Below are positions 17,001-27,594 of a stretch of DNA of 64,000 bases, piece after piece. The notes under the pieces were generated by a model. The model was not told where the DNA came from. It saw only the letters and a program-made list of their open reading frames with translations, and made no database searches. Position 1 is the first letter of the stretch; the number at the start of each line of letters is the position of its first letter. The DNA lies in contig NZ_FUHW01000052.1 in assembly GCF_900163545.1 (NCBI RefSeq), positions 93,691-157,690 of the forward strand, in the 5' to 3' direction. The translations under genes and the position numbers were made by a program. Source of the DNA: Arthrobacter rhombi (GTDB lineage Bacteria; Actinomycetota; Actinomycetes; Actinomycetales; Micrococcaceae).

Positions 17001-18260
17001 GTGCACGCATGGCCCGCGCCCAGTATTCCCACCCTCCAGGCAACCCCTCCACCGTTGCGGATCTTTGACTCCTCGACACGAGAACTCGTGTCCCCTGACA
17101 CGAAGAAGCAGGCAGGGATGTACGTCTGCGGGATCACACCCTACGACGCCACCCATATGGGGCACGCCGCCACCTATGTGGCCTTCGACCTGCTCAACCG
17201 CTTCTGGCGGGACGCCGGGTTGGAGGTCACCTACGTACAAAACGTCACCGACGTCGACGACCCGCTGCTTGAACGCGCCACCGAAACCGGCGTCGACTGG
17301 ATGGACTTGGCCGCAGGGCAGACCGACCTGTTCCGCGCCGACATGGAGTCGCTGAACGTCATCCCCCCCGAACACTATGTTGGTGCCGTCGAATCGGTCT
17401 CCTGGATCGTGCCGGTCGTGGAGAACCTGCTCACGGCAGGGCTGGCGTACCGGGTGCCCGGTGCCGGGGATGAGCCCGACGGCGATATCTACTTCGACTC
17501 CGACGCCGCCGCCTCGGACGTCTGGCGGCTGGGCTCAGTGAGCGGGTACGACCAGGAGACCATGGCCACGTTCTTCGCAGAACGTGGCGGTGATCCCGAA
17601 CGAGCCGGTAAGAAGAACACGCTGGACCCCCTGCTGTGGCGGATGCGCCGCCCCGACGAACCCTTCTGGGACGGGGCCAGCCTCGGTGAAGGCCGCCCCG
17701 GCTGGCATATCGAATGTTCGGTGATCGCCCGGCGTTTCCTGCCGGCCCCGTTCACCGTCCAAGGGGGCGGAACCGACCTGATCTTCCCGCACCACGAATT
17801 CTCGGCAGGCCATGCCACGGCCGGGGACGGCAAACCGTTGGCCGAACACTATGTCCATACCGGAATGGTGGGCCTGGACGGCGAAAAAATGAGCAAATCC
17901 TTGGGCAATCTGGTGTTGGTCTCCAAATTGCGCGCCGCAGGGGAGAACCCCATGGCCGTTCGCGCCGTCCTGGTGGGCCAGCACTACCGCTCCGATTGGG
18001 AGTGGACCGAGGAACTGCTGGACGAAGCGAAGAACCGCCTGGTTGCCTGGCGGGCCCGGGCTGCCGGTACGACGCCGGAACGTGCTGAGGCACTCGTGTC
18101 ACAGCTGCGTAGCCACCTGGCCGACGACCTGGATTCGCCCTCGGCATTAAAGGCCCTCGACGAGTGGGCGTCCGAAGGCCCCGGAAACGATCCGACAGCT
18201 CAGGGAAGCGCCACGGTCCTGGCCGCCTTGGATGCGCTGTTGGGCTTGAAGCTGGCCTAG
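17001..18260 (+). CDS. mshC: Cysteine:GlcN-Ins ligase (mycothiol synthesis)
   Basis: MshC joins Cys to GlcN-inositol using ATP, the penultimate step of mycothiol synthesis. It is a cysteinyl-tRNA synthetase paralogue without the anticodon domain; 419 residues fits MshC. The HIGH-equivalent is THMGHAATY near residue 55, the zinc-site cysteine is in [13 protein letters not shown], and the KMSKS motif is in [12 protein letters not shown] near residue 298. The GTG at 17001 gives [10 protein letters not shown], a typical MshC start with AAAGG upstream; the longer frame runs inside uppP. The N-terminal residues after the start are Pro rich as in homologues. Confidence 0.94.
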   Translation: MHAWPAPSIPTLQATPPPLRIFDSSTRELVSPDTKKQAGMYVCGITPYDATHMGHAATYVAFDLLNRFWRDAGLEVTYVQNVTDVDDPLLERATETGVDWMDLAAGQTDLFRADMESLNVIPPEHYVGAVESVSWIVPVVENLLTAGLAYRVPGAGDEPDGDIYFDSDAAASDVWRLGSVSGYDQETMATFFAERGGDPERAGKKNTLDPLLWRMRRPDEPFWDGASLGEGRPGWHIECSVIARRFLPAPFTVQGGGTDLIFPHHEFSAGHATAGDGKPLAEHYVHTGMVGLDGEKMSKSLGNLVLVSKLRAAGENPMAVRAVLVGQHYRSDWEWTEELLDEAKNRLVAWRARAAGTTPERAEALVSQLRSHLADDLDSPSALKALDEWASEGPGNDPTAQGSATVLAALDALLGLKLA

Positions 18261-18273
18261 CAGCAGGCCTGGT

Positions 18274-18296
18274 GCGCGGGGCTTCGGGCCCTGCGC
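18274..18296. terminator. Short hairpin terminator between mshC and the PAC2 gene
   Basis: GCGCGGGGC and GCCCTGCGC pair over 9 bp with one G-U pair and a short loop rich in TTCG. It sits between two convergent genes. Confidence 0.5.
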
Positions 18297-18308
18297 GCAG
18301 ATGAAACG

Positions 18309-19211
18309 CTAGCCGTCAGTGCCGCCGTCGCGCCGTTTCAAATAACGTTCAAATTCCCGGGCTATCGACTCACCGCTGGCTTCGGGCAGCTTGGTCGCGT
18401 CCTGTGACTCCTCGAGTTGCTGCACATAGGCGGCAACCTCAGGATCCTCCTCGGAGAGCTCATTCACGCCCCGCTGCCAGGCCTCGGCCTCCTCGGTGAG
18501 CAGCGTGAGATCGAAGGAGGTGTGGAGCACTTCCTCGAGCTGGGTTAATAACGCCAAGGTCGCCTTGGGCGAGGGGGAGTGGCCCACATAGTGGGGGACC
18601 GCAGCCCAGATCGACAGGGTGGGTAGGCCCGCGGAGTCGGAGGTTTCCGCCAAGACCCCCAGGATCCCTGTCGGGCCCTCATAGGTGGTCCGTTCGGCAC
18701 CGAGGAGCGCACGCAGATGCCCGTCCTCACTGGTGATGCTGGCCGGCAGTGGCCGGGTATGGGGGACATCGGCCAAGAGTGCGCCCACCAGCACCACTGC
18801 CTTCACGTTCTGCAGTTCTGCCTGGGTCAGCAGCTCGGCGGTGAAGGCTTGCCAACGATAGGTCGGTTCCGTCCCGCGCACCAAGAGCAGGTCGACCCCC
18901 GTACCGGGGATCTGCGCGCGAAACATGCGGGTGCTGGGCCAACGGATCGTGCGTTTGCCTGCGGCATTGCGCCGGACCGACGGGCGGGAATATTGGTAAT
19001 CGTAGTAGTCGTCTTCCGAAAGCTCGGCAACCTTCTTTGCCTCGAAGTGCCGGGCCAGGAAGCGTAAGGAATCGCTGGCGGCCTCACCTGCGTCATTCCA
19101 GCCGCCGAAGGCGACCACCATGATGGTGGGCCGCCTGCCGCCGGTTCCCGGACGCGCCTCGGCCGCAATCAGCTCGGTGAGCGAGCCCTGCGATTCATTA
19201 TTCTCAGCCAC
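18309..19211 (-). CDS. PAC2-family (proteasome-assembly-chaperone-like) protein
   Basis: A 300-residue protein of the PAC2 family, named from a eukaryotic proteasome assembly chaperone; actinobacterial members are widespread, but their role is not proven. Characteristic segments are MVVAFGGWNDAGEAASDSLRF near residues 30-50, LLLVRGTEPTYRWQAF near residue 105, and PTLSIWAAVPHYVGHSPSP near residue 205. It starts with GTG. Its distance of about 3 kb from the proteasome locus is suggestive only. A -10-like TAGGGT is 6 nt before the start codon. Confidence 0.85.
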   Translation of the reverse strand: MAENNESQGSLTELIAAEARPGTGGRRPTIMVVAFGGWNDAGEAASDSLRFLARHFEAKKVAELSEDDYYDYQYSRPSVRRNAAGKRTIRWPSTRMFRAQIPGTGVDLLLVRGTEPTYRWQAFTAELLTQAELQNVKAVVLVGALLADVPHTRPLPASITSEDGHLRALLGAERTTYEGPTGILGVLAETSDSAGLPTLSIWAAVPHYVGHSPSPKATLALLTQLEEVLHTSFDLTLLTEEAEAWQRGVNELSEEDPEVAAYVQQLEESQDATKLPEASGESIAREFERYLKRRDGGTDG

Positions 19212-19217
19212 GCTCTC

Positions 19218-19223
19218 ACCCTA
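19218..19223 (-). promoter_or_regulatory. Candidate -10 of a leaderless PAC2 transcript
   Basis: TAGGGT on the minus strand ends 6 nt before the GTG at 19211; no ribosome site is visible. Confidence 0.38.
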
Positions 19224-19259
19224 ACGCGAACGGTGGCCATGGCAACGTGCCCGCCCACG

Positions 19260-19265
19260 TAGAAT
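19260..19265 (+). promoter_or_regulatory. Candidate -10 of a leaderless HAD transcript
   Basis: TAGAAT ends 6 nt before ATG 19272. A GAGG lies one base from the ATG, too close to act as a ribosome site, which favours leaderless initiation. Confidence 0.45.
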
Positions 19266-19271
19266 CGAGGC

Positions 19272-20003
19272 ATGAGTGCCTTCCCCACCCGCGCCCCACG
19301 TACCACGAACGTTTTCGACGCCCACGACGGGCTACAAGCCGTGCTCTGGGACATGGACGGGACCATCGTCGATACCGAGCCGTATTGGATTGCTGCCGAG
19401 AAGGAACTGGTCCACCGCCACGGTGGCACCTGGAGCGATGAAGAGGCCCAGGCACTGATCGGTCAGGCCCTGCCCACCAGTGCGGCGATCCTCCGTCAGG
19501 CCGGCGTCGACCTTGAAATCCGCGAGATCATCGACGAAATGACGGCGAGCGTGGTGCGCGGCCTCAGCGAGAACATGGTCTTCCGTCCAGGAGCCCGGGA
19601 GCTGTTGGGCGATCTTCGCGCCCACGGGGTGCCGTGTGCGCTGGTCACCATGTCCGAGGGGCCGATGGCGCAACTCGTCGCCGACTCCCTGCCCTCCGGA
19701 ACCTTCGAATTCTTGATCACCGGGGATATGGTCCCCGCCGGCAAACCCGATCCGGCACCGTATCTCTTGGCCCTGGAGCGGATGGGACAGCACGTTACCT
19801 CGCTGCAACGACACCGGGCGGTCGCGATCGAGGACTCCGATCCCGGAGTGCGTTCGGCGGCGGCCAGCGGGACACCGACCGTTGCGGTCCCCCATTTTTC
19901 GACCCTGCCCGAGACCGGAAACTGGACGGTCTGGCCGACGCTTGATGGTGTGACCGCCGGAGACTTGGACTCCTTCGTGGCCCCCGCAGGAGACGCCGGA
20001 TGA
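19272..20003 (+). CDS. HAD-superfamily phosphatase
   Basis: A 243-residue haloacid dehalogenase-like hydrolase. Motif I is LWDMDGTIVDTEPYW near residues 26-40 with both catalytic Asp; motif II is LVTMSEGP near residue 122; motif III/IV are AGKPDPAPYLLALE and VAIEDSDPGVRSA. The helical cap is of the beta-phosphoglucomutase type. The substrate is unknown. It overlaps the next gene by 4 bp (ATGA), so it opens an operon with the site-2 protease and trmI. Confidence 0.9.
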   Translation: MSAFPTRAPRTTNVFDAHDGLQAVLWDMDGTIVDTEPYWIAAEKELVHRHGGTWSDEEAQALIGQALPTSAAILRQAGVDLEIREIIDEMTASVVRGLSENMVFRPGARELLGDLRAHGVPCALVTMSEGPMAQLVADSLPSGTFEFLITGDMVPAGKPDPAPYLLALERMGQHVTSLQRHRAVAIEDSDPGVRSAAASGTPTVAVPHFSTLPETGNWTVWPTLDGVTAGDLDSFVAPAGDAG

Positions 20004-21178
20004 GCGGTCCCGCGCAGCCAACAGGCCAGCACAACGCCCCGGTCCCCGGCGAGGAGAAAACCCGCCGACCGGGAATCCCGTTGGGGCGCATCGGTGGGAT
20101 CCCCGTCTACCTGGCCTGGTCATGGTTCCTGATCGCCGCTTTTATCCTGCTGGTCTTCACCCCTGATGTGATGCGGATCCTGCCGGGGATCGGTTGGGGC
20201 GCCTACGCCGTCTCCTTCGGCTATGCGGTCCTGCTGGCCGTGTCGATCCTGATCCACGAGCTAGCCCACGCGCTCTGTGCCACCGCCTTCGGTTGGCCCA
20301 ATGCCCATATTGTGCTCACCCTGTGGGGAGGACATACCCAGTTCGGGTCCTTCCATGCCACCCCGGGCAAGTCCCTGCTCGTGGCGCTGGCCGGGCCGGC
20401 AGCGAACTTCCTGTTGGCCGGACTGGGCTACCTGGCCATCGTGAACCTGGAGCCGGTGGGGGTGACCGGACTGCTGCTGACCATCCTGGTCTGGGCGAAT
20501 CTGCTGGTCGCCATCTTCAACATCCTGCCCGGGTTGCCGCTGGACGGCGGCCGGCTGGTGGAATCCGCCGTCTGGGCCGGTACCGGTTCACAAGAGAAGG
20601 GCACCGTGGCTGCCGGGTGGGCAGGCCGGATCATCGTGATCGGTCTGGGGATCTACTTCGTGGTCCTCCCCTTGTTCAACCGGGAACCGATCAACCTGCA
20701 GGTCACCATCATCGCGGTGCTGCTCTGCGGATTCCTCTGGGTGGGGGCCACCGGGGCCATCAACGATGCCAAAATGCGGTTGCGCCTGCCACGGATCGGC
20801 GCCGGTGAACTGATGGAGCCGGCCACTGCGCTGCCCAGCACAGCCGTCGTCGCCGACATCGACCGCAGATTAGCCCACTATCCAGGCCACCTCCTGTTGT
20901 GTTCCTCCGCAGGCCGGCCCGAAGCCGTCGTCGACCGGGCCTCGGTGGCCTCGGTCCCCGGAGCACTGCGCGCCACCACCGGGGCAGGGACCGTGGCCCG
21001 GGCCCTGGCACCCGGAGCCGTGGTGGCGGTCAGCCGTTCGGGACGGGACCTGGTCACCTATCTGGCCAGCCTGGATGGCAGCGAATATGCGGTCGTCGAC
21101 GACAGCGGCAGGATCGTGGGCCTGCTCCTGCAGCGGACCGTCGTCTCCGCCATCACCGGCAAGAAGGCCGGCTCATGA
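20000..21178 (+). CDS. Site-2 protease family (M50) membrane metalloprotease
   Basis: A 392-residue intramembrane zinc protease of the Rip3-like class with C-terminal CBS-like sequence. The zinc motif is ILIHELAHALCATAFG near residues 76-91 and the second ligand site is NILPGLPLDGGRLVES near residues 174-189. About six hydrophobic segments span residues 30-250. The last 120 residues resemble a CBS-domain pair (ELMEPATALPSTAVVADI, later YAVVDDSGRIVGLL). It would cleave membrane-bound regulators; the target is unknown. It overlaps both neighbours by 4 bp. Confidence 0.92.
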   Translation: MSGPAQPTGQHNAPVPGEEKTRRPGIPLGRIGGIPVYLAWSWFLIAAFILLVFTPDVMRILPGIGWGAYAVSFGYAVLLAVSILIHELAHALCATAFGWPNAHIVLTLWGGHTQFGSFHATPGKSLLVALAGPAANFLLAGLGYLAIVNLEPVGVTGLLLTILVWANLLVAIFNILPGLPLDGGRLVESAVWAGTGSQEKGTVAAGWAGRIIVIGLGIYFVVLPLFNREPINLQVTIIAVLLCGFLWVGATGAINDAKMRLRLPRIGAGELMEPATALPSTAVVADIDRRLAHYPGHLLLCSSAGRPEAVVDRASVASVPGALRATTGAGTVARALAPGAVVAVSRSGRDLVTYLASLDGSEYAVVDDSGRIVGLLLQRTVVSAITGKKAGS

Positions 21179-22302
21179 ACCACCCCGTCAACGGAACGAG
21201 CACCAGCATGAACGAAACCCCCCAGCAGCCCGCAGCACCGCATGGTGCCGCCCACCGTCGCGGCCCTTTCGCCCCGGGGGACCGGGTCCAGCTCACCGAT
21301 GAGAAACGCCGGATGAACACCGTGACGCTGACTCCCGGCGGCCAGTTCCACACCCATCGCGGGGTACTGGACCACGACGCGTTGATTGGCCAGCCCGAGG
21401 GCATCGTGCTGGAAAACTCCGAGGGTCGGCGCTACCAGGCCTTGCGTCCGCTGCTCAAAGACTTCGTGCTCTCCATGCCCCGCGGTGCAGCAGTCGTCTA
21501 CCCCAAGGACGCCGCCCAGATCGTCACGATGGGCGATATCTATCCGGGAGCCCGCGTCCTGGAAGCCGGTGTCGGTTCCGGGGCCCTGTCGATTTCCCTG
21601 TTGCGGGCCGTGGGCGACGGCGGTTACCTGCACAGCATTGAACGCCGTGCCGAATTCGCCGAGATCGCCCGCGGAAACGTGGAAACGATCTTCGGCGGCG
21701 AACACCCCGCCTGGAACATCACCATCGGAGACTTCCAGGACCAGGCCACCGCCACGGAGGAAGCCGGTTCCATCGACCGCGTTGTCCTGGACATGCTGGC
21801 CCCCTGGGAATGCGTGGACTCCGTGGCCACCGTGCTGGCACCCGGAGGTGTCTGGGTGAACTACGTCGCCACCGTCACCCAGCTCTCCCGCACCGCCGAG
21901 GCCATCCGCGCCGACGGCCGCTTCACCGAACCCGAATCCTGGGAATCGATGGTCCGCGGTTGGCACCTGGACGGGTTGGCTGTCCGCCCGGACCACCGCA
22001 TGGTCGCCCATACCGGCTTCCTGCTCACCGCCCGCCGGCTCGCCGACGGGGCCGCCGGCATCCCGGGTCAGAAACGCATGAAGAACACCGAGTTCGCCGC
22101 CGAGGACCTGCACGCCTGGACCAAGGAGCACGACGACGCAGCCTGGGATGCGCCGGGGCTGGGCGAACGCGGGGTGTCGGATAAAAAACTGCGTCGGGCC
22201 GCCAAGGATGCCAAATCAATGAAACAACGCGGCGCTTTCCGTGATGCCGACGGCAACGGCCTGGACCCGGCCGACTTCCCTGAACCGACCCCTGAGGTGT
22301 GA
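21175..22302 (+). CDS. trmI: tRNA (adenine-N1)-methyltransferase
   Basis: TrmI methylates A58 in the T-loop of tRNAs using S-adenosylmethionine. The 375-residue product is longer than the usual 280-300 because of a Pro/Ala N-terminal extension and a charged C-terminus (KKLRRAAKDAKSMKQ). The SAM-binding motif is VLEAGVGSGALSISLLRA near residues 123-140. The ATG overlaps the stop of the protease gene. This gene commonly sits just upstream of arc in actinobacteria. Confidence 0.92.
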   Translation: MNHPVNGTSTSMNETPQQPAAPHGAAHRRGPFAPGDRVQLTDEKRRMNTVTLTPGGQFHTHRGVLDHDALIGQPEGIVLENSEGRRYQALRPLLKDFVLSMPRGAAVVYPKDAAQIVTMGDIYPGARVLEAGVGSGALSISLLRAVGDGGYLHSIERRAEFAEIARGNVETIFGGEHPAWNITIGDFQDQATATEEAGSIDRVVLDMLAPWECVDSVATVLAPGGVWVNYVATVTQLSRTAEAIRADGRFTEPESWESMVRGWHLDGLAVRPDHRMVAHTGFLLTARRLADGAAGIPGQKRMKNTEFAAEDLHAWTKEHDDAAWDAPGLGERGVSDKKLRRAAKDAKSMKQRGAFRDADGNGLDPADFPEPTPEV

Positions 22303-22416
22303 ACCGCTGTCCGGGCGGTGACACTTGCGGTTAACATCGATGCCCCGGACGGCCGTGGGTGGCTACGATGAAGAGGACGGACCCCATCGGGGCAAGGCGC
22401 GACGAAGGGTGCTCAT

Positions 22417-24189
22417 ATGCCGGAAAACACATCGACCCCAGCCTCTGACGGGGCGCCGGGGGAGGATCGGGCCCAACGCCAACTCGAGATCGCCGAACGC
22501 CAGCTGAACATCCTGCGTGATAAATCACGGAACCTGGATCGCCAACTGGGCACGACGACGGCCAATAACGCCCGTCTGACAGCCATGCTCGAACGCACCC
22601 GGGAACAGATCATCACGCTCAAATCGGCGTTGGACCGGGACGGGGATACCCCGTTCACGTTCGGCACGATCGTGGGGATCAACGCGCGCAGCCACCCTGC
22701 GGCCGGCACCGCCATCGCCTCCACGGGGATCCCCGGCGCCGACATCATTCAAGGTGGGCGGAAACTGCGGGTGGCGATCAGCCCGCTGCTGGAGTTGGAG
22801 AGCCTGCAGCTGGGGCAGGAAGTGCTGCTGAACGAGTCGTTGACCATCGTCGCCGGCCTCGGTTTCGAAGCCTCCGGGGAACTGGTGTCCGTCAAGGAGG
22901 TCATGGATGACGGACGGGTCCTGGCCGTGGGGCGGGCCGACGACCAAAAGGTCATCCGGCTGGCCGGTCCGCTCCTGCGCGAAAAAGTCAGGGTGGGGGA
23001 CTCCCTGGCCATCGACCCGCGGACCGGTTTGGCCACCGAACGGGTGCAGCTCTCGGAAATGCAGTCCCTGGTCCTCGAGGAAGTCCCCAATATCTCCTAT
23101 GCCGATATCGGCGGCCTGGGCCCGCAGATCGAACAGATCCGCGACGCCGTCGAACTGCCGTTCCTGCACCAGGACCTCTACCGCGAACATGGGCTGAAGG
23201 CGCCCAAGGGCATTCTGCTCTACGGGCCCCCGGGCTGTGGCAAGACGCTCATTGCCAAGGCCGTCGCCCATTCCTTGGCCGAACGGACCGCGGAGTTGCG
23301 GGGCGGGGAGAGCGCACGCAGCTATTTCCTGAACATCAAGGGCCCCGAACTCCTGGATAAGTATGTGGGGGAGACCGAACGCCATATCCGGCTGATCTTC
23401 TCCCGCGCCCGGGAAAAGGCTGCCGGCGGCAACCCGGTGGTGGTGTTCTTTGACGAAATGGATTCGCTGTTCCGCACCCGCGGGACCGGGGTCTCCTCCG
23501 ACGTGGAAACCACGATCGTGCCGCAGCTGCTCAGTGAGATCGACGGCGTGGAGAAACTCGATAACGTCATCATCATCGGTGCCTCCAACCGGGAGGACAT
23601 GATCGACCCGGCCATCCTGCGGCCCGGACGGCTGGACGTGAAGATCAAGGTGCTGCGCCCCGACGCAGAAGGCTCAGCCGAAATCTTCGCCAAATATCTG
23701 ACCACCGAGCTGCCGTTGCACGCCGACGACCTGGCCGAACACGGGGGAAACGCCGAAGCCACCGTGCAGGGGATGATCCGTCAAACCGTGGAGGCCATGT
23801 ACTCCACCGGTCAGGAGAACGAATTCCTCGAGGTGACCTACGCCAACGGCGAAACCGAAACGCTGTACTTCAAGGACTTCAACTCCGGTGCCGTGATCCG
23901 CAACGTCGTCGACCGGGCCAAGAAGTCAGCCATCAAGGAACTGTTGACCTCCGGCGAGCGTGGACTGCGGATCGACCACCTCCTGCGTGGTGTGGCCGAC
24001 GAGTTCCATGAACACGAGGACATGCCCAATACGACCAACCCGGACGACTGGGCCAGGATCTCGGGTAAGAAGGGTGAAAGGATCACCTACATCCGGACGA
24101 TCGTCGCGGATAAGGCAGGTTCAGGCACCGGACGCAGCCTCGAGCGGGAGCCGGGCCAGGGGTACTCCAATACGGGGCAGTACCTGTGA
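22417..24189 (+). CDS. arc: Proteasome-activating ATPase ARC/Mpa
   Basis: This hexameric AAA+ ring recognises Pup, unfolds pupylated proteins and feeds them to the 20S core. The 590 residues comprise an N-terminal coiled coil (about 10-75) that binds Pup, a double OB region (about 80-240), and the AAA module with Walker [10 protein letters not shown] near residue 270, Walker [12 protein letters not shown] near residue 343, and the arginine-finger segment [16 protein letters not shown]. The chain ends GYSNTGQYL, fitting the C-terminal docking motif (Gln-Tyr-Leu) that opens the core gate. Its stop overlaps the dop GTG. Confidence 0.97.
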   Translation: MPENTSTPASDGAPGEDRAQRQLEIAERQLNILRDKSRNLDRQLGTTTANNARLTAMLERTREQIITLKSALDRDGDTPFTFGTIVGINARSHPAAGTAIASTGIPGADIIQGGRKLRVAISPLLELESLQLGQEVLLNESLTIVAGLGFEASGELVSVKEVMDDGRVLAVGRADDQKVIRLAGPLLREKVRVGDSLAIDPRTGLATERVQLSEMQSLVLEEVPNISYADIGGLGPQIEQIRDAVELPFLHQDLYREHGLKAPKGILLYGPPGCGKTLIAKAVAHSLAERTAELRGGESARSYFLNIKGPELLDKYVGETERHIRLIFSRAREKAAGGNPVVVFFDEMDSLFRTRGTGVSSDVETTIVPQLLSEIDGVEKLDNVIIIGASNREDMIDPAILRPGRLDVKIKVLRPDAEGSAEIFAKYLTTELPLHADDLAEHGGNAEATVQGMIRQTVEAMYSTGQENEFLEVTYANGETETLYFKDFNSGAVIRNVVDRAKKSAIKELLTSGERGLRIDHLLRGVADEFHEHEDMPNTTNPDDWARISGKKGERITYIRTIVADKAGSGTGRSLEREPGQGYSNTGQYL

Positions 24190-25793
24190 GTGTTCATCGG
24201 GTGATCGGGCTGGAAACAGAGTTCGGTGTGCTGGCCCCCAGCCAGCCCGGGGCCAACTCCACGATCCTCTCCGCCCAGGTCATCAACGCCTACGCCGCGA
24301 CCGTCCGGCAAGGCTACGGGCAGCTGGCAGGGACCCGGTGGGACTACGCCGATGAGGCGCCGTTGGCCGACGCCCGGGGGTGGAACATGCCCCGGGCTGT
24401 GGCCGATGCCTCGCAACTGACCGATACCCCGCGTGAGCTGACCGCCGAGGAAATCGCCTTGGCCGGTGGAGACGTGCGGGCGGGGGAGACCCTCTACACG
24501 GAGCAGGACAGCGACGGGCATGTGCTGATGAACATGGTGCTCGGCAATGGGGCCCGGCTCTATGTGGACCATGCCCACCCAGAGTATTCGTCGCCCGAGA
24601 CCACCGGACCCCACGACGCGGTCCTCTATGACCAGGCGGGGGACCAGGTCGCCCTGGCCGCCCAACGCCGGATCGCCGAGTCACCGGGCTTTGCCGAGGT
24701 CCTGCTGTATAAGAACAACACCGATAACAAGGGGGTAAGTTACGGGGCCCACGAGAACTACCTGATGCCGCGTTCCATCCCCTTCGACGACATTTCGGCA
24801 GGACTGATCCCGTTTTTCGCCACCCGGCAGATCCTCTGTGGCTCGGGACGGGTGGGGCGGGGCATGACCGGGGCGGAACCCGGTTACCAGATCAGCCAGC
24901 GCGCCGACTTCTTCGAAGCCGAGGTCGGACTGGAAACCACCATCAGACGCCCCATCGTGAACACCCGTGATGAGCCCCATGCCACCTGGGAGAAGTACCG
25001 GCGGCTGCACGTCATTGCCGGGGACGCGAATCTGGGCCAGGTCTCGACCTTGCTCCGGGTGGGAACCACCTCCCTGGTGCTCTCACTGATCGAGGCCGGG
25101 GCCGCCCCGAAGCTTCAACTGCGTGATCCGGTGGCGGCCCTGCAGCAGATCAGCCACGACCCCACCCTTCAAACCGTCGTCGAACTCTCCGACGGCCGAC
25201 GGGCCACCGCCCTGGAGATCCAACAGATCTACCTCGATGCTGCGCGCACCCATTGCCACGACACCGGGGCTGACGATGCGTCGACCACCGATGTGTTGAT
25301 CCGCTGGCAGGACACCATCGATACGTTGAGCCGGGACGTCTTCGCCGCACGAAAGACCGTCGACTGGGTCGCCAAACTGGATTTGATGAACCGCTACCGT
25401 GAGCGCGATGGCATGAGCTGGGAAGACCACCGGCTGGCAATGATGGACCTGCAATGGGCGGACCTGCGTCCCGAAAGAGGTCTCTACCACCGGTTGGCTG
25501 GACGCGGCATGATGGAGACCCTCTTCAGCCACGAGCAGATCGCCCGGGCCGTCGTCGAACCCCCGGAGGACACCCGCGCCTACTTCCGTGGCCGCTGCCT
25601 GAGCCAGTACCCGCAGGATGTGTTGGGGGCCAGCTGGGATGCGGTGATCTTCAGTATCCCCGGCCGTCCCGGCAGCCACCGGGTGGCCACCCCCGAGCCC
25701 CTGCGGGGAACCAAGGAAAGGGTGGGCCGGCTCTTCGATGCAGGCCTGGACGTGGGGGAGTTCGTTGACGAACTGAGCCGAGGCCGCCCCTGA
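24186..25793 (+). CDS. dop: Deamidase/depupylase of Pup
   Basis: Dop converts the C-terminal Gln of Pup to Glu and also removes Pup from substrates. The 535-residue protein is a carboxylate-amine ligase-fold enzyme with the nucleotide/metal motif GLETEFGV near residues 8-15. The Dop-specific loop (about 45-85, including [18 protein letters not shown]) distinguishes it from PafA, which lacks it. Family segments [18 protein letters not shown] and NTRDEPHA are intact. GTG start overlapping arc. Confidence 0.96.
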   Translation: MSVHRVIGLETEFGVLAPSQPGANSTILSAQVINAYAATVRQGYGQLAGTRWDYADEAPLADARGWNMPRAVADASQLTDTPRELTAEEIALAGGDVRAGETLYTEQDSDGHVLMNMVLGNGARLYVDHAHPEYSSPETTGPHDAVLYDQAGDQVALAAQRRIAESPGFAEVLLYKNNTDNKGVSYGAHENYLMPRSIPFDDISAGLIPFFATRQILCGSGRVGRGMTGAEPGYQISQRADFFEAEVGLETTIRRPIVNTRDEPHATWEKYRRLHVIAGDANLGQVSTLLRVGTTSLVLSLIEAGAAPKLQLRDPVAALQQISHDPTLQTVVELSDGRRATALEIQQIYLDAARTHCHDTGADDASTTDVLIRWQDTIDTLSRDVFAARKTVDWVAKLDLMNRYRERDGMSWEDHRLAMMDLQWADLRPERGLYHRLAGRGMMETLFSHEQIARAVVEPPEDTRAYFRGRCLSQYPQDVLGASWDAVIFSIPGRPGSHRVATPEPLRGTKERVGRLFDAGLDVGEFVDELSRGRP

Positions 25794-25894
25794 AGCGAGG
25801 TGGAACCAGCCCCGGAACCGCATCAGCAGCGGTCACGACCCAATGAGACGATAGAGGGACCGGCGATCCGTCGCCCCGACGTGAGGAGTAGTTC

Positions 25895-26092
25895 ATGGCA
25901 CAGGAACAGCAGCGGCCGCAGCCGTCCAAGCAGGAACAGGAAGTCGACGAGACCCCAGCGCCGGGGCCGACAGCACCGGCAGCCCAGGAGCAGACCCAGG
26001 GTGTGGATGACCTGCTGGAGGATATCGACGGCGTGCTGGAACAAAATGCTGAGGAGTTCGTGCGCGGTTTCGTGCAAAAGGGCGGACAGTAG
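25895..26092 (+). CDS. pup: Prokaryotic ubiquitin-like protein Pup
   Basis: Pup is the intrinsically disordered tag of 65 residues that marks proteins for the proteasome. The N-terminal 30 residues are Gln/Pro/Glu rich. The ARC-binding helix region is [20 protein letters not shown] near residues 37-56. The chain ends Gly-Gly-Gln, so Dop must deamidate it before PafA can ligate it, as in mycobacteria. GAGGAG precedes the ATG. It is 2 nt from prcB. Confidence 0.97.
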   Translation: MAQEQQRPQPSKQEQEVDETPAPGPTAPAAQEQTQGVDDLLEDIDGVLEQNAEEFVRGFVQKGGQ

Positions 26093-26094
26093 CC

Positions 26095-26874
26095 ATGCAC
26101 ATTCCCGAGGGGTCCTCCTTTGTGGAACACCTGATGCGCGAACACCCCGATCTGCTGCCGGCGGCCGCGGCGGCGCCCGGCACTGAAGGACTCCGGCAGG
26201 CCACCACGATCGTCGCGCTGACCTACGACGGCGGTGTGGTCATGGCCGGTGATCGGCGGGCGACCATCGGCAACGTGATCGCCAGCCGGCATATGCAAAA
26301 GGTTTTCGCCACCGACCATTTCTCTGCCGTCGGAATTGCCGGTTCGGCAGGTATCGCCTTGGATCTGGTCCGCCTGTTCCAGGTGGAACTCGAACACTAC
26401 GAGAAGATCGAAGGGGCCCTGCTCAGCCTCGACGGCAAAGCCAATCGTTTGGCGGCCATGATCCGGTCGAATCTGGGCCGGGCCATGCAGGGCATGTCTG
26501 TGGTCCCCTTATTCGCCGGCTACGATCCCCGCCAACAGCTGGGGAGGATTTTCTCCTACGACATCACCGGCGGACGTTTCGAGGAGATCGAACACCACAG
26601 CATCGGATCGGGATCCGTCTATGCCCGCGGCGCCCTCAAGAAGCTCTGGCGCCCATCGCTGGACGCCTCGAGCGCCATCCGGGTCGCCATGGAGGCCCTC
26701 TACGATGCGGCCGACGATGATTCGGCCACCGGAGGTCCCGACCTGGTCCGGCAACTCATGCCGATCCTGTACCGGGTCGACGCCGAGGGCTCGGAACGGG
26801 TCCCCGACGACGAACTGCTCCGGCTCGCCCACGATATCGTCGCCGAACGTTCGGCCGCAGCCAGGGAGGCCTGA
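26095..26874 (+). CDS. prcB: Proteasome subunit beta
   Basis: Catalytic subunit of the 20S core, made as a 259-residue precursor. The propeptide (residues 1-36) should be removed by autocatalysis, exposing Thr37 in [13 protein letters not shown]. Counting from Thr37 as residue 1, Asp17 (D53 in MAGDRR) and Lys33 (K69 in HMQKVF) are in the expected catalytic positions, so the active site is complete. The ATG is 2 nt after the pup stop. The last base overlaps the first of prcA. Confidence 0.97.
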   Translation: MHIPEGSSFVEHLMREHPDLLPAAAAAPGTEGLRQATTIVALTYDGGVVMAGDRRATIGNVIASRHMQKVFATDHFSAVGIAGSAGIALDLVRLFQVELEHYEKIEGALLSLDGKANRLAAMIRSNLGRAMQGMSVVPLFAGYDPRQQLGRIFSYDITGGRFEEIEHHSIGSGSVYARGALKKLWRPSLDASSAIRVAMEALYDAADDDSATGGPDLVRQLMPILYRVDAEGSERVPDDELLRLAHDIVAERSAAAREA

Positions 26875-27593
26875 TGAGCGCGCAGTTCTACGTTTCACCC
26901 GAACAACTCATGAAGGATCGGGCGGACTTCGCCCGCAAGGGCATCGCCCGGGGCCGGTCGGTCATTGTGGCCAGCTGCCGGGACGGGATCGCCCTGATCG
27001 CCGAGAACCCCTCCAGGACGCTGCGCAAGATCGGAGAGATCTACGACAGGATCGGTTTCGCCGCCGTCGGTAAATACAACGAGTTCGAATCCCTGCGTCA
27101 GGCAGGGGTCAGATACGCCGATACCCGGGGATACTCCTACGACCGGGAGGACGTCACCGGACGGGGGCTGGCCAGCGTCTATGCCCAAAGCCTCGGTGCC
27201 GTCTTCACCGCCGAGTCCAAACCCTTCGAGGTCGAACTGGCGGTCGCCGAAGTGGGTGAGGACCCCGCCAGCGACGAGTTGTACCGGGTGAATTTCGACG
27301 GGTCGATCTCCGATGAGCCCGGACTGGTGGTCATGGGCGGGGACGCCCGTTCCCTGGCCGAGGCCATGGACGCCGCCTGGTCGGGAAGACAGCTGGCCAC
27401 CGCCGGCTTCGACGAGGTCATCCGCACCGCCGCCGCGGCCCTGCCCGAGGTCCCCGACACCGACGCCGTGGATCTCATGGAAGTCGCCGTGCTCGAACGC
27501 ACCCCGATCGGCAGGACCCCGCCCCCCAGAACGTTCAAACGGTGGGATAAGGACGAGATCCTGCAGGCCTTGGCCGGGAAGGACGGTGCCTGA
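26874..27593 (+). CDS. prcA: Proteasome subunit alpha
   Basis: Structural alpha subunit of the 20S core; its N-termini gate the pore. The 239-residue sequence begins [23 protein letters not shown], the actinobacterial alpha start, then [19 protein letters not shown]. The catalytic Thr is absent, as expected. The C-terminus ([18 protein letters not shown]) is polar. It overlaps prcB by one base. Confidence 0.97.
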   Translation: MSAQFYVSPEQLMKDRADFARKGIARGRSVIVASCRDGIALIAENPSRTLRKIGEIYDRIGFAAVGKYNEFESLRQAGVRYADTRGYSYDREDVTGRGLASVYAQSLGAVFTAESKPFEVELAVAEVGEDPASDELYRVNFDGSISDEPGLVVMGGDARSLAEAMDAAWSGRQLATAGFDEVIRTAAAALPEVPDTDAVDLMEVAVLERTPIGRTPPPRTFKRWDKDEILQALAGKDGA

Positions 27594-27594
27594 G

